A stretch of DNA of 64,000 nt from Butyriboletus loyo (taxonomy: Eukaryota; Basidiomycota; Agaricomycetes; Boletales; Boletaceae). Location of the stretch: the NCBI GenBank assembly GCA_038093515.1, contig JBBPSI010000044.1, positions 1 through 64,000 on the forward strand. Direction: 5' to 3'. A program made the translations under genes and the position numbers. The notes below the pieces were generated by a model that ran no database searches, was not told where the DNA came from, and saw nothing but the letters and a program-made list of their open reading frames with translations. How positions within the stretch are numbered: position 1 is the stretch's first letter; each line of letters opens with the position of its first letter. Shown one piece after another: positions 25,857 to 38,446 of the stretch.

Positions 25857-26714
25857 ATGACCGACGAGAGAAACATCTGGGTCGCAGCCGCAGATGGCGA
25901 CTTGCCCCGCGTACAGGTCCGTCCTCCTCCCCGCCCCGCCCCGCCCTCTTCTCACCCTTTCTACAGGTGCTCGTCGAACAGCACGGCACGTCCCTCTCGT
26001 CCTCCCCCCGTCGTCCAGTCTCACCCCCTCCCCAGCCGTCTCTCCAAACGCCCCGGATTCGTTTACATACACCCCTATGCATGCAGCAGCGTCGTACGCT
26101 CAGTTGGACATCCTCGACTATCTCGTTCAACAAGGTAATCTCCCAGGATTAGCGTCAGATCGCTCCTCTCAACGATTTCAGGCGGTGACGTAAATGTAAC
26201 TGATGAAGATGGCGACACGCCGCTATACACCGTCGAAAACATCGACACTGCAAACTGGCTTATCGATCACGGTGCTCTCATACACTGGCGTAATGGCGCA
26301 GGCGTATCCGTACGTCCTCCATCCCAGCTCTCCTCTCTCCCCCTCACCATCCCTCCAAAGCCAATCGAGCACCTTCAGGACGAGTTCCCCCAAGTCGCTC
26401 ATTTCTTGCAGTCACGATTACACCCCTCGTCCCCCCCCGTCAGCGTCACCTCCGCTGAGCCTCGGCTCTCCCTGCATTCCCAAAACGCCGTATCGGAAAC
26501 TTTGGCATCCAATTTGATCCACTCCGTCAGTGACATCATGCAGCGTGCAGAAGCAGAAGGAACAGACCCAGATGAAGAACTGAGGGCAGCCGTCAGCCGA
26601 ACAGTTCTCGAAGGCGTCCTCACCGGGTATGAGCTGTCCACCCAAGACAGCGCGGATGCCCTCCAGGATCAATGTGCGAAGCGTCCCAGAATGAACGGCT
26701 TTCACGACCCATAG
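25857..26714 (+). CDS. Ankyrin-repeat protein (Yar1-like)
   Basis: Start MTDERNIWVAAADGDLPRVQ, then short introns. The next exons give VLVEQHG, YTPMHAAASYAQLDILDYLV and, after another intron, GGDVNVTDEDGDTPLYTVE with ANWLIDHGALIHWRNGAG. That makes two to three ankyrin repeats (TPMHAAA and DGDTPL are diagnostic). The C-terminal exon (about 26355-26714) is acidic and helical: SETLASNLIHSVSDIMQRAE and DPDEELRAAVSRTVLEGVL. It resembles small fungal ankyrin proteins of the Yar1 type, which chaperone ribosomal protein uS3 in yeast. That function is not shown here. It is divergent from the WC-2-like gene. One intron in my model is only about 30 bp, so the second exon may be slightly off. Confidence 0.75.
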
Positions 26715-27531
26715 CTTAATGAGAGACCCCCCATAAACAATCCATCGTCCTCCCTGTACCTAGACGACCATCCGTTCCGGTGATCACGATCGTACGCGTG
26801 ATCGATCGCACTGATCAGACACTGTCATTGTCAATCCAAACCATGGCACTCCTGTCCAACGATAATAAGACGTTATTACGGGATACGACACAATGGACTG
26901 TCAAACCAGCAATGCCTCGGAGGATGGAGAGGACCCACACTTGGTGACCGCAGCCCGCCTGATAAAACACGTCTTGAAATCGCCGGTCCCAAGTCCCGCG
27001 GCATCCCAGTGGGTTGGGTCTACTATGCCAGCATATATTATCAATATGGACATCCATCTTCGCCCGCATCAAATGGCCCAATTTTCAATTCGAAGCACTC
27101 CATCCATACTGCACGCATTCAAGGCGGCAGCATGAGTGTTTTGGAGACTTCTTGACCAATCGTCGTGAGGGCTTTTCTCGTTACCCTCGACCGCGGGGAT
27201 CCTGTGCGTGTTCCATATCGTGAAGCAGAGAAGTGCGCGCCGCAAGTCGTCAGACGCGAAGTCGCAGCCATAACTGCCATTTGTCGAGTGGAGCTAAAGG
27301 ACCCTTCTACGTCAAGCTTCTGTCAGTTAGATTAAGACCCCCTTCCAGGGACACCAAGGTTTGGTTAAGAAAAGAGAGAGAAATAAGAAATAAGATTTCA
27401 AAAAGAGACGTCGCTACACACAAGGTTCAGCGACATGCAACATCCACGCCCAGGCGAGCTTCCTTTTTGGGAAGCGTGATTATACCTCCCTGCACAAGTA
27501 ATAACGAACGCGTGCCCCCCGCAAAAAAGAA
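26715..27531. other. Intergenic region before PRMT5
   Basis: About 800 bp with no recognised gene. The true first exon of the PRMT5 gene may lie here, because the start used (27532) is tight to the first conserved block. Open frames at 26893-27223 look non-coding. Confidence 0.35.
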
Positions 27532-30500
27532 ATGGCACGGTTTGCGACTCTTGCAACGACGATTACGCATGAGGACATACAGAAAAAAACAGCTCAAGGG
27601 TACAGTCCACACGATACCCCCGTGCTCAGTCTCTCCGCCGGAGCCCAAGCCAAGGGATACCAATCCATATGTCTCCCGCTGACCACAGGGAAGTGGCGGG
27701 ACCGGTGGCGAAACATGTGCATCATGCCTTCCACAGGCGCTGCAGGCGGAAACGAGGAGGTTATAGTTGTTGAGAAGGCGGCAGAAGCATGGAGGAAGTC
27801 GCCTTCATTTTTACTTGATGAGGTGACGATAACAAGACTTGGTGAGATCTTCCCCCCCATCGCTCCCACACTCCTTGTCCGAGATGTGCCATTCATGAAA
27901 GGGAAATTGATAGATGAGGCGGAGATCGTCGTGGCAATGGCATCGGACTGGCTACAGTTGGATGCCACAGATGATTGGATTCGTCATGACTCTGGCATCG
28001 TGAGTTCCCTTCTACTCTCCTCGGATAGCGGCCATCTACAACATGTCATGTGCCTTTGGCATGTCGTGTCCCAAAAAGTCACGGTCAATGGGCGCAGCCT
28101 TCATCCAGGATGATTCGCTCACGGAATTACTTTGTGGTCAGGCTCTCCAACAGGAGGTTACATACGCATCCTATCTCAACATTCCTACCATCGTCCTCCC
28201 TCCCCCAAGAAATAGGTCGCATGTGGCTTCATATGGACGTATCGTAAATGAATGCCTTCGGAATATCCCGTACATGCACTTCTCGGTTCGACTACCCATC
28301 TATGACCCCGCAGTATTTCAATCAAAAGAAGCACCGCCTCACGGAGATCCAAACTCGAGTGGCGCTTCGACCGCGCAAGCGTCCTCGCCGAGACTTGCGC
28401 TCTCTGGCATATTTTCACAAAAACAACTCAAATCCTCCAAGGCGTCCGAGGGTGAACTTAACGCAACATGGGAGATGTGGGATGTCATTCGTACCGTCTG
28501 CGATAACAACGTACGGTTAACGTTGAGTGAGTGGTGAAACGTGATGCGTTTGTGGAATTCGTTGTGCTAATCTCGGCAGCGCTCGATCTCACCCCACCGC
28601 TTCCCGCGAACGCGGGCGTGTTGGACCGATGGGCGGCCGAACCCGTTCAGTACATCTTTCTGCCTGCGTCTGCGTTTATCGCAAACGTCAAAGGTTATCC
28701 TGTCTTACCAAAAGGCACGCAAGCGTTCATTCGGCAAAGCGTGATCGTGAGCCCTACGATCGTCTTCTTTGACGTACCATTGACCTTGCGAGATCAGCAT
28801 CGTCCGGTTTTCGTCTTGTCAGGTGTCGATTCCGGCCTACACACCATGGGTGATGAATCTGCGTATTTACAATATGTAAAACATCTAGAAAAAAGCAGCC
28901 CTGTCGTACAGGCGGCCAAGACGGAGGGATCCGTCGAATATTTTGCGCAGGGCTACCAAGATTACCTCCAAAATCCTCTACAGGTATGCCTGTGAAGAGT
29001 GCAGCCTATGGTGCAGAGTGACGACGACGAGTAACACAGCCCTTGATGGACAACCTTCAGTCAATCACATATCAAACGTTTGAGCAGGATCCTGTCAAGT
29101 ATCACAACTATGAAGAGGTGAGGGTCTCCACTACAGTGTTATTATCCGTGCTGAATTCATCATAACCGAAAAAGGCCATCTACCGTGCCCTCGTGGATTG
29201 GCCGGATAGGGAGCGCATGTGCGTCCGCTGCCACCTCGCTTGGATATGTGACCTAATAGCACGCAGTGTCATTTGTGTCGCTGGGGCTGGGCGTGGTCCC
29301 CTCGTTTCTCGAAGCCTCAAAGCTGTTCAAAGGGCCAAAAGAGAAGCATTTATCTACGCAGTCGAGAAGAATCCAAATGCCTTTGTGACGTGCGTCCTCA
29401 CCTGACGTTTTCCCGACCCTTTTTTTGTTCATCCGATGGGTCAGCCTTCAAGGACGCAAGGTGAAAGAGTGGGGTTCTTCAGTGGAGCTGATTACTGGTG
29501 ACATGAGACGGGTCGATGTACCAGAGCCTGTCGATATCTTGGTCAGCGAGCTTTTGGGATCGTTTGGAGATAATGAATTGAGCCCTGAGTGTTTGGACGG
29601 CGCGATGCGGTTTTTGAAGCGTAAGTGCGTTCGGGCTTCTCCCCGTGATAGTGTTATGCTGATGGACGGTTAGCTGATGGCATCTCGATACCGTCATCTT
29701 ACACGGCACATCTCGCACCTCTTTCCTCATCGAAGCTATACAACGCTGCGAGAGAGACCAAGGACCTCAAGGGCGTGGAAACGCCGTACGTAGTGATGTT
29801 CCAAAACGTCAATATCCTCAGTGGTGACGGTGGTGGTACCGCGGGACGATGTGGACCAAAAATACAAGAATGCTGGGAGTTTGAGCATCCGAGAAAAGAC
29901 GTAACTGTTGATGAGAGAGGTCGGCCGCTGAATGCTTTAACAAGTTATACGCGGTGCTCACGGCAAGGCAGGATTACCTCTCACGAACAGTCACAACGTT
30001 CGCTCCGCCAAGCTATCTTTCCACATCCCACACGCGGGGGTGATGCATGGACTAGCTGGTTATTTTGAGGCGATATTGTATGGCGATGTAGGACTGAGCA
30101 TCCATCCGTATCGCAAGGAGCATGTTTCCAAGGACATGTTGAGTTGGTTTCCACTGTTCTTTCCCTTCCGGGTGCGCTTCTCTCTATCTCCACCTCGAGA
30201 AGGGTGACAACACTAAACGAAAGTATATTTGTCTCAGGAGCCACTCTATCTACCTAGCAACTCGGAGCTGCAGGTGTCGATGTGGCGTCTCACGAACGAG
30301 CGACAGGTGTGGTACGAGTGGTATGCAGAGTCGTATCTTCCGGTTGCGAACGCGTCGTTGCCCGTCGAACACGCTGAAGACGCGTCTGCCTCTGAGGGGC
30401 CGTCTTTTTCGAGCATGTCGACACACGTCGCTGTCCCGAGCCCTCTCGTGGATGCGGTCGACGTGTTCCCACTGATCGAGCCTCGCGCCGAGCCTCGTCG

Positions 30501-30600
30501 GTCGGTCATGGAAGTCAAACTACCCTGTGGTATCGTAAAAATTGGGCAGACGACGTTGCATAACCCTGGTGGGCGCAGCAGTTGGATAGGTTTGACGTAA
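27532..30600 (+). CDS. Protein arginine N-methyltransferase 5 (PRMT5/Skb1/Hsl7)
   Basis: This is a type II arginine methyltransferase acting on histones, Sm proteins and cell-cycle regulators. The N-terminal TIM-barrel part reads [52 protein letters not shown] and FSVRLPIYD. The linker has [28 protein letters not shown] and [20 protein letters not shown]. The catalytic core follows: [32 protein letters not shown] (SAM motif I), [12 protein letters not shown], and [20 protein letters not shown], which is the double-E loop with both glutamates. The beta-barrel has [18 protein letters not shown], then [20 protein letters not shown]. It ends FFPFR, an intron, [17 protein letters not shown] and [11 protein letters not shown] at the stop. 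The gene has at least seven exons. The N-terminal start is uncertain. Confidence 0.93.
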
Positions 30601-30910
30601 CGCGGGCATAACGTAAAAATAGTCTTTGTGGGTGTTCGGACTGAATTCGGATCTGAAACATATGGAGACTGGAATTGAGTGGAAAGTCGTGTAGACTCGT
30701 ATTCAAGACTGGTGTCGAATCTGCCGTAACGATGCCGACGTAGCGACGCTTTATTGTGGAGCGAATTGTCATTTTAAATAAACGAATTCAAACTCCGAGT
30801 ATATCCACCCCGTTGGTCGTCAGACAACTTCTTCTCATCTGTCCTCCCCACCACAACTTTGCTCTCTAAATACCAAGCGAAACCTCGCGTGCACTCGTTC
30901 ACTCATAGCC
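30601..30910. other. Spacer and promoter of the GPI-protein gene
   Basis: This 310-bp gap is 3' of PRMT5. It holds an AATAAA-like sequence near 30777 and a pyrimidine-rich stretch close to the next ATG (30911). No gene is seen. Confidence 0.4.
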
Positions 30911-31731
30911 ATGAAGCTCATCACTCTCGCCGCTGCCTTTGCCGCCGTCGTGACCACCGCCCTTGGCTTGACCATCAACACACCGTATGTGTCGTCTTGT
31001 CCTTTTTTTTTTTTTCCGCCATTCTCATTCCCGTGGTAGTTCCAGCGTCGTTGAGTGCGGTAAGTCCCAGCGTTTCCAGGATGCATGGAACCGGCGTTGA
31101 TGGTTTGCGTGGTCGGCGTGACCAGAGCCCACCCAGCTCAGTTGGTCTGGCGGAACTGCGCCATACTACCTAACTATCTATCCCGGTGAGCAGTCTCCAT
31201 TTTATCTCGCGCACAGACGCTCAACAGGCTGTGGCTATTAGCTGGTCAGATATCGACTACTCCCGTAAGCAAGTCCGTTCCTGCTTTGGATTTTTGTTCA
31301 TCTGCGTATTTTAGTTCGAGCAATTCCCTGCTCAAAACGCCACGTCTTATACTTGGATTGTTAACCTTCAACTCGGCGTCAGCTGGTGAGAACTCTTTTG
31401 CTATTTGTCGTTGGATATCATACTCATCACCTTGTGTAGCACCATTGCTGTGAAGGATGCCACCGGGGCAAGTGCATACACGGACATCGTCACAATTCAA
31501 GGTGGAAGCTCTACTAGCTGCTCCACTAGCGTTGCGGGGGCTTCTGCCACTGGTGGCTCGGGATCTTCTGCAGCCGGGTCCGCAACTGCAACTGCAACTT
31601 CTGCAAGCTCGAGCTCTACCGCTACCTCTGGTAGCTCCTCGACTACGTCTAGTGGTGCTGGCCGTCTCAGTGTATCTTCTGCGCTTGGTGTCGCCGGTAT
31701 CATGGGCCTGGTTGGTGCTGCGTTCTTCTGA
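30911..31731 (+). CDS. Kre9/Knh1-like Ser/Thr-rich GPI-anchored cell-wall protein
   Basis: Starts with a clear signal peptide, MKLITLAAAFAAVVTTALG, followed by LTINTP. After introns, EPTQLSWSGGTAPYYLTIYP is the Kre9/Knh1 N-terminal beta-sandwich signature, then AVAISWSDIDYS, FPAQNATSYTWIVNL and STIAVKDATGASAYTDIVTI. The tail is Ser/Thr/Ala/Gly-rich and ends in a hydrophobic helix (LSVSSALGVAGIMGLVGAAF), the pattern for GPI attachment. In yeast, Kre9/Knh1 are needed for beta-1,6-glucan. In basidiomycetes these small relatives form large families with unproven roles. Five exons, with introns near 30988, 31188, 31264 and 31387. About 190 residues. Confidence 0.85.
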
Positions 31732-32317
31732 GCGTCGGTTGTGGTGTTTTGACGAACTATCTACGACGACGGACAATGACCACCGGTATTGAGACTGTTT
31801 TATCGTTGGTTATATGGACTACCTGTCGTTGCTATGTCATGATTCGTCTTTCTATTGATCACTACGTTGGTTTGTACCTAAAACTAGTGGTGCCCGGGCC
31901 TGTGACATAGGGCTTTTCAGATCAGCTTTAATTTTGTCAATGTTCAAATGTCTGACAAGGATTTGATGCATGTCTGCGGGTGACCGGACATGCTTCGTGA
32001 TTCGCGTGAAGGAGTCTGACCATCGTTCCATGGACATTCCACAATACCGACAAAAAAATACCGGTGACCAATAGATTGTGTTCTCGTTCATTCAGTACCT
32101 TGTACGAGACCCACAAAATTACACAGAGAAGCAAAAAAGAATGATGATGATGATGGAAAAAGAAGAAGGGGGAAAGAAAAGAAGTCGAGAAACTGGTGCG
32201 TTGACAATGTCGCGATTGCAATTCGCCACTATTTTTATTTATTTTTTCCGTACCCGCGCGCGAAAAACTGACGAGGGACCACTTTCTCGGGCTCGCCGAG
32301 CCGATTCCGGATGGGGG

Positions 32318-32942
32318 AGGGGGGGAGGGGACTGATAAATGCGAACCTGTAGTGACGCCCTTCTCGAACTCGTCTCGGAAGACTCTTGTCCCGGAGAAGA
32401 GAATTCAAGTAAAGCGATTCGCGATCCACGACTCCACGACTCCGCGAAGGGGGGGGGGGCTTTTTAAAAAAAAAATGAAATGGATGAATGGGATCCCCCC
32501 ACGGTGTTCGGAAGGAAGGAAGGAGAGAAGAACCCGTCCAGGTGCCTGGTGGATCCGTTTTTACTTTCGTTGCCTTTCTTTTTTATTTTTATTTTATTTC
32601 CTTGTTGATCGTTATCGTTATTGTTTTGATCGTCCGGTCCTAAATGGATTTGCTGCGCCAAGACCCGTCCGTTTTCGTCGATGCAGTGACCGGGAGGGTT
32701 GGTCGTTAAACGACGGGACTTCGGAGAAGGGGGGGGGAGAGGGGGGGGGTCGACGAAACCGACGGTACTTGCGCGAATCATGACTCGTTCAGTTATCGTC
32801 TCGAGATCCGTCGCGAAAGGGCCACGTCAGCTGGTGGTGGCCATGGGACTCTTTGTCTTGCCTTGTCTTGTCTTGTCTTGGCATTGGCGTTGGCGCTCAT
32901 CGACGTGACAAGGATCGAATCGTGAATGGCAGGGGGGGGGCT
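32318..32942 (+). repeat. Cluster of long G-runs (possible G-quadruplex sites)
   Basis: Four separate G tracts occur within 630 bp on the plus strand: about 32312-32331 (G5, G7, G4 in close order), 32448-32459 (G12), 32730-32748 (G8 and G9) and 32932-32941 (G10). Several blocks match the G3+N1-7 pattern of intramolecular quadruplexes. It is non-coding as far as I can see. Confidence 0.6.
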
Positions 32943-35561
32943 TATCGATTATCTTTGTGAAGCCCAGGGTGCGTTACGCTTGACACACACACGAGAAGAC
33001 GTGTCGAAAACGGTACCCCCCATTTCGCTGCGGAATCGACAAAAAAGGACCATGGCTTCTTGGCGTTGACGACCCGGTCACTCGACGTGACGAGAACGTG
33101 AATACGGGGCTCATCTTCGCGGAGCGGGATGATACGTTTTGGCATAGGAGAAGGCGTACCAAATGCCAAGAGTTTGGATTTTCTTTTTCGTTCGGGGAGA
33201 CGATGGTAACCTCCGCGGGTTCCCCTCGGAACGGACTACAGTCGTCGTGTGTGTCGTACGTGCGAAAAGGGGTGGGTTTCGGGGGGAATCCACTCGACGG
33301 GAGCTAGGACTCTGCTTTTCGCTTGTTCTACCCACGTACGCGAATGCAGCATCGTTTGGAAATGGTTCTCTCGAGTGGATCACGGGCAACCAACGAGATG
33401 GCGCGCACCGCAAGTGCTGAAAAACTCGCGCAAGTCCTCAGTGACTCCGAAGCTCCTTATCCAAGAGGTGCGTGATCGGAATTGAAGAGCTAGGTGTCTG
33501 TCAAGGCTGGCAAGCTTCCTCCACGTGTTCCTTTGCGTCACTGAGGACTTCTTCAGTTGTCTAGGTCGGGTAAGCATGTGTTTGATGCATTGTCCGATTC
33601 TTTTCCCAGTCCAATTTTTGCATCGGGGACAGCTTTGTTTCAGGGTTTTGGAGACGCTATCGATGGCCAAGGCCGCCGTAGAGTGGCGCATGTATCGTTA
33701 CGTGCGAGAAACAGGGGGTAGGACTGATGAAACGGATTCACATCTGAGCGCCCACCGTACGTACCCCACCCAAACCGGTTCCGAACAAAAAGTGATGGCG
33801 TACGTTGATCCAATCAGATCCCATGTCACGGTCGTACCTGCGTAACCCCCTGCCTATGTTGCACTCGTACCTGCTTCCCTAAACCCTGCCCATGTTCGAA
33901 CGTGAATGAAAAAGTGCGTACAGACGGCGGGTCTTCTCCTCTTCCCAGAGTTCAGCCGGCGGACGGTGATTATGGATTTTTGATGGGGGATGGATCGATG
34001 ACCAGGCGGCCAGTTTGATTCTTCCCTGGTTCCCTTTACGTGCAGGGAAAACGGCGAACGTTGATGTTGTCGTGCGTGTTGCACACGGCGTCATAGGGCA
34101 TGCGTAGGCCTTGTGGCAGAGCAAACAAGCGACGGCGCGCACATCGAAGAAACAGAACGAAAGATGACTTGAATCTCCGCAAAAGACGTTTGCATGAGGG
34201 GGGGATCCAGAAGGAACGACAGAACGGATGTGGATTTCGGAGTCACAATAACATCAGGCTTATCCTTTCACCTCATGTTTCCATCGCTGGGTGGGCACTT
34301 GATGATCAGGTCGACCTCAATGCGATGACATGACTGCGTTAGCCGAGGTCAAGCGAGGGTGTTTGTGCCCGAACATGATCGAACGTGAGTGACGGTTATC
34401 GATTCCGGATTTCGTGTTGTTGAAAAGAGTCGAGTCAGTACCTCCCCACACTCTGGGGACGTATATACCATGCTTGGTCTCGCAGGAAGACAGTTACATT
34501 TGCATGCCAAGTTGTGATCGTGCTTTTGAACCGCAGCCACAGCAAGTGCTTCTGGGGATCCCCAAAGGCCCGGCCTTGAGTAGACCAAGAGTTCCCGAGA
34601 AACACGATGATTCACTGACACGCGGCGCCGTGTCGACGCTTTGCCCGCACAATCATCTGAAGCTGCTACCTTGCGTTTGCTCCACTGACATCAACATGAT
34701 GACGCCGTACTGCCCCGATAACTTCCGTTGACAGCTGACAGTGATTACTAGACACTTTGTCAGTACGTTCACGTCATGTTTTTCCACATCAGTGTGGCGG
34801 TTCATTCAGAGCATAACGCTTGCGAACCTGATGATCTGGCCTGATAGTGGAGAAGAACGTCCTGGGATCCGAAGCGGGCTGCTGTGGGACATCGATACCT
34901 GGTGGTCAGGTCAGCATTGCGCCTTGTTTACAGATCCACCCGAATCACGGGGCCAGTCGTATTTTCGGTCTACCGAAATGAATGTAGTCTTCTGGCCAAG
35001 GGGAGTGGGAAGACCCGGATCGCAGGTAGGCCATTATCCAACTTGGCCAAGCGACGGGGATTGATTCGTGTCGTCTCACAGCATAGATGACTCACTCTCG
35101 GTTGGTTCTGAGATCCTGGGGTAGGATTCTCACCTTGGTAAAGGGTGTGGAAGGGAGTTGACCGACAGAAGGGTTCTTTCATGATAGTATTTTTGTGCAG
35201 ATAACTCGAGGTTCCTCGACCCCATGCTTGAGAATGCAGCGCGCTGATGATGTGTAACATGGCGCTCTTCTGGGTGGTTCGAATTCTTCCCTGTTTCATA
35301 GAGATGAATTGATGCCAGCGATATGTATATGAGCGTGGCAGTAGGACCTCGCGGCACTAGGGAGTGGGGCAGGAAATCCCGATCTTGGCGAGGGTTGGAG
35401 GTGGTGGACGAGAAAGTCAGGACGCCGGGCATCAGGGCGTAAATAAATCCATCCAACGAACGGAGAGAACACCTGCTACTCGTGGCTTTTGAAATTGTTT
35501 CCTGGGAACGGATCTATGCCATGCTCAGGTGCCACGACAACTGCGATCGACTCATCGAGTT

Positions 35562-35588
35562 GGACGTGGACGTGGACGTGGACGTGAC
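35562..35588 (+). repeat. Short hexamer tandem repeat (GGACGT)n
   Basis: Four to five units of GGACGT occur in direct order near 35562-35588. On the minus strand this would read as alternating His-Val if translated, but no gene is established there. Confidence 0.6.
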
Positions 35589-36465
35589 AAGTGGCTCCGT
35601 GTGCCAGCAATAAGGCGGGTTGATTGAAACGGGCTCCGACTTCGTATCGTGTATCGACCAATACCCTTTCGCCATCGTATCCGAGAAGGTCGGTACGCCC
35701 AACTTTCAGCCGCAAGTCGATGCAATGTTGCGGCCAACGCCCTTGACATTGATCCCGGCCTTCTTTTCCCTAGATAAAGCTCAGGTCACCCGCTCCAAAT
35801 GGCTGGTCACGCGTAGTCCGACGTCAGGTGCTCCGCCAACGTCTTTACTGCATTTGTGTCTCTGACCGACCCAGATCTGTGGCCATGGATCACGGCGTGT
35901 TGTCTTTCCTGTTCGCTGGTAGGTTTCTTGGTCGCGTTCCTAGCCCGCTGGCAGGTTGCTTTCCATCAGGGGATGCGATGCCCTTCGACCGACCTCGTGC
36001 CAGTTTACCCTTCCTGCCCATTTCGGTCTTCTTATCGAAGAACCTTGGCGACGTGGCACCTTCCACCGCTCCAGTACAAGCACAGACTTTTTGAGATCGG
36101 GGGCCTGCGAGGGGAAAATCAGGGCGTTCGCCCGAGCACAGCCCCGTCATCGCTCCCTCGCCCTCAGCTTCTTCGCCCCCCCTCGCGCGCGCTCTACTCC
36201 ATGGTTCGCACTATCGGTTCTCCCACGATCACTTCGTACACTACTGGGTTCCGCTGCCTCCGAAGGACGTTCCTTACCAAATCGTATCCGACCATGCGAA
36301 ATATAAAACCTGTGACTCTCGTCCGTTTGGCATTTGAACTGTCAAGGATCGTTTCGACGCAGACCGTCCTCGTCGTCGTTCCCTTTTACTTTACCTCGCC
36401 ACGAACGCTCTCGCTTTCGTTTCCCCTCGCCATCGTTCGCTGAAACCAACGTCGAGCAACCAAGA

Positions 36466-37010
36466 ATGTGTAGCATGGAATGGTCAGTCCGCGACTCTGT
36501 CGTCAGGGAGTATGCGTTCAAACCCTTGGCCACTGTAGCTTCGGAGATCAGTACAGGGGTTGTGGGGTAGGCCTCTGCCAGCCTATGCTGAACAGCGTCC
36601 ACTCACACACGTCCTCCTTTTATATTAACCAGCACTACGTTCGGGTCTATCAGACTGGCGTCACGATCGACTGTGGTTCCCCGACATGCAAGCTGAGCAG
36701 CGCACACATGCACAAGACCGCACGGAACTGTGGATGCATCGCCGTACGTATCTCCTTTTTCCCCCTCGGTACCCGTGTCGTCGATTCATCGCCGTGATGA
36801 CTCCATTTCCCATCGCACGCGCCCCTTGTGGTGTTTTTCGTGCCCGTGTTCGTTCTCCGTCCTCCGCGTTCCTGACGGCGATCGTTTGTGTTTTACCAGG
36901 AATACACCGACTACCGACGCGTACGCAACCTATTTCAAACCAAGTGCGATGCCTGCCAGTACGAAGACTATGCATTAGACAATGGGCATCACGCGGGGCG
37001 CCATTGGTGA
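36466..37010 (+). CDS. Small Cys-rich protein, unrecognised (putative zinc-binding)
   Basis: Three exons join in frame. Exon 1 from the ATG at 36466 reads MCSMEWSVRDSVVREYAFKP and ends EISTG. An intron (GTTGTG to ACCAG) leads to HYVRVYQTGVTIDCGSPTC with KLSSAHMHKTARNCGCIA. A second intron (GTACGT to ACCAG) leads to EYTDYRRVRNLFQTKCDACQ and the stop at 37010. Both introns are phase 0 with good GT-AG ends, which supports a real gene of about 104 residues. Cysteines are arranged C-x4-C, C-x-C and C-x2-C, with His between, suggesting one or two zinc sites. No signal peptide is seen. I do not recognise the family. Confidence 0.5.
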
Positions 37011-38446
37011 CAAGAGGCGATGAAGTCTTTGCTGCTCTTTTCTTGTTCCGTTCTCCGTGCCTCCGCCTCCGCCTCCGCCACCACCACCACCACCACCTCT
37101 GATGGCTCATATCCATGCCGAAACGCTAAACCGTCAATTATCCCCAAACGATCAAAGAAAGAGACCCATAGAGAAAAAGCAGAAAAAAAGAAATTCCGTT
37201 GTCGTCGCGTCTGTCGTACTACTGAAGCGTTTCGCAACGTACTGTAATTTATGTGTTTACTCGATACGTTAATTGAATCCGCCTTTTTCTTTTTCATGAC
37301 ATGCGACGTTGTACAGCAGCCCCCTGAAGGCGCGCCAGATCCTTGGTCTTGCCAGGTCGAGGTCGGTTGCGCTTTGCCGAGATGGCTTTGCGTTTACGAC
37401 AGGCCGGTACTACTCTTCCCGAAATGGGATGGAGGCACGTTCGATGACCCTCCTACGTGATGCAGGGCCCGCAGAAGTGCGTGGCTGGAGCAAGCGTTTC
37501 GAGAAACGCGTCCAAGTCGAATTGCAAAACATTCGACCCTTGGTCCCCTCCGTACTTGGCTAGCTTGGCAACGTTCGAGACGTACCTTTTCTTAGAAAAA
37601 CGACAAAACGAGTTAGATACCATACCATGTCATTAAAGTTAAATAAATAAATAAATAACCCACAAGCAACGAGAGTCACTAGCACGTTCGAAGGCTTTTT
37701 TAAAATAACCCAGACGTTTTCCACCGTCCAACCTCGGCTCGTAAGTACTACTGGTTAGATCGATAAATCTGGCGCGTAATAAGAATGCGGAGTTGTAGAC
37801 GAAATCTTGGTTTCTTCGGATGGGGGGAGACGGAAATAGTACGGTAGATAGACCATCGTACAAGACACCGGATCGCAAAAACGCCCCTGGTGGTAGCGTC
37901 GTGTGGGGGATATTAAGTACGTGCTGTTCGGTCATGTCAATGGAGCTCGGCAAACCTGATCCAAGGACCCGATTAACAAACGATCGAACTTCCTGACCTA
38001 AAACTTTGAGCAATGGGCCTCTTTCCCACTATACATACCCGTGAGGAGTACGTCCATCGTGCGACTTCGACGTTGCAACAACGACCCTGGCTCGTAAACA
38101 TGACTCCACAGGTGATATATAATAGGCGGATCGATCAGGATGATCTCTAAACCCCCAAACGAAACTCAAATCGTGATACATTGCAACGCGGCTGAATGTT
38201 TTGGACGATATCCAAATACTTGTGCATGCGGGATGATGTCCCTGTGGTCATTGGACAGGCGGTTCAGTTGTAGGGCGAATCACGACACTGCACACGCGGT
38301 AGCATGCCCTCGTGACCTCTCAGCAGAGGCATGTCCTGCCGAGTTTCCTGTCCTGATCGTCTCAGACCGAGGAAATCTAACATTTGACATTTCCGGGTCA
38401 GCATCTTAGCATCTCAGCAAATAAACCAAGTGGCCGTCACTGAATT
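37011..38446. other. Intergenic region, no assigned gene
   Basis: Contains CCTCCG/CCACCA triplet repeats (about 37060-37100) and a TAAA microsatellite (about 37636-37660). Two frames remain unexplained: plus 37309-37563 (ending ELQNIRPLVPSVLG) and minus 37639-38013 (FVYNSAFLLRARFIDL). Either could be part of a small gene, but neither shows a domain, and I could not link exons. Confidence 0.35.

Larger units (their letters stand above)
31732..36465. other. Gene-poor region of 4.7 kb with G-runs
   Basis: I recognise no gene. The sequence holds long G-runs (about 32320-32940), a CTTGT 5-mer tandem run near 32860-32880, a 14-bp inverted repeat (33433-33446 against 33537-33550, AAGTCCTCAGTGAC) and a GGACGT hexamer tandem repeat at about 35562-35588. 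A minus-strand frame at 35476-35715 reads VLVDTRYEVGARFNQPALLL and could be an exon of an unseen gene, but I cannot connect it to anything. A plus frame at 35856-36443 lacks any domain. Confidence 0.4.

Noticed and set aside
31246..31776. Minus-strand 176-codon frame opposite the GPI protein
   Set aside because: Shadow of the Ser/Thr/Ala-rich coding strand.
33433..33550. 14-bp inverted repeat as a transposon end
   Set aside because: Arms are short, the inside has no transposase-like text and no target-site duplication is seen.
35856..36443. 195-codon open frame on plus
   Set aside because: Reads as low-complexity hydrophobic/Pro-Arg text with no family features, and another frame in the same stretch is equally open.
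36686..37102. Frame ending in a poly-His run
   Set aside because: The His run comes from a CCACCA triplet repeat. The frame is antisense or offset to the small Cys-rich gene model.
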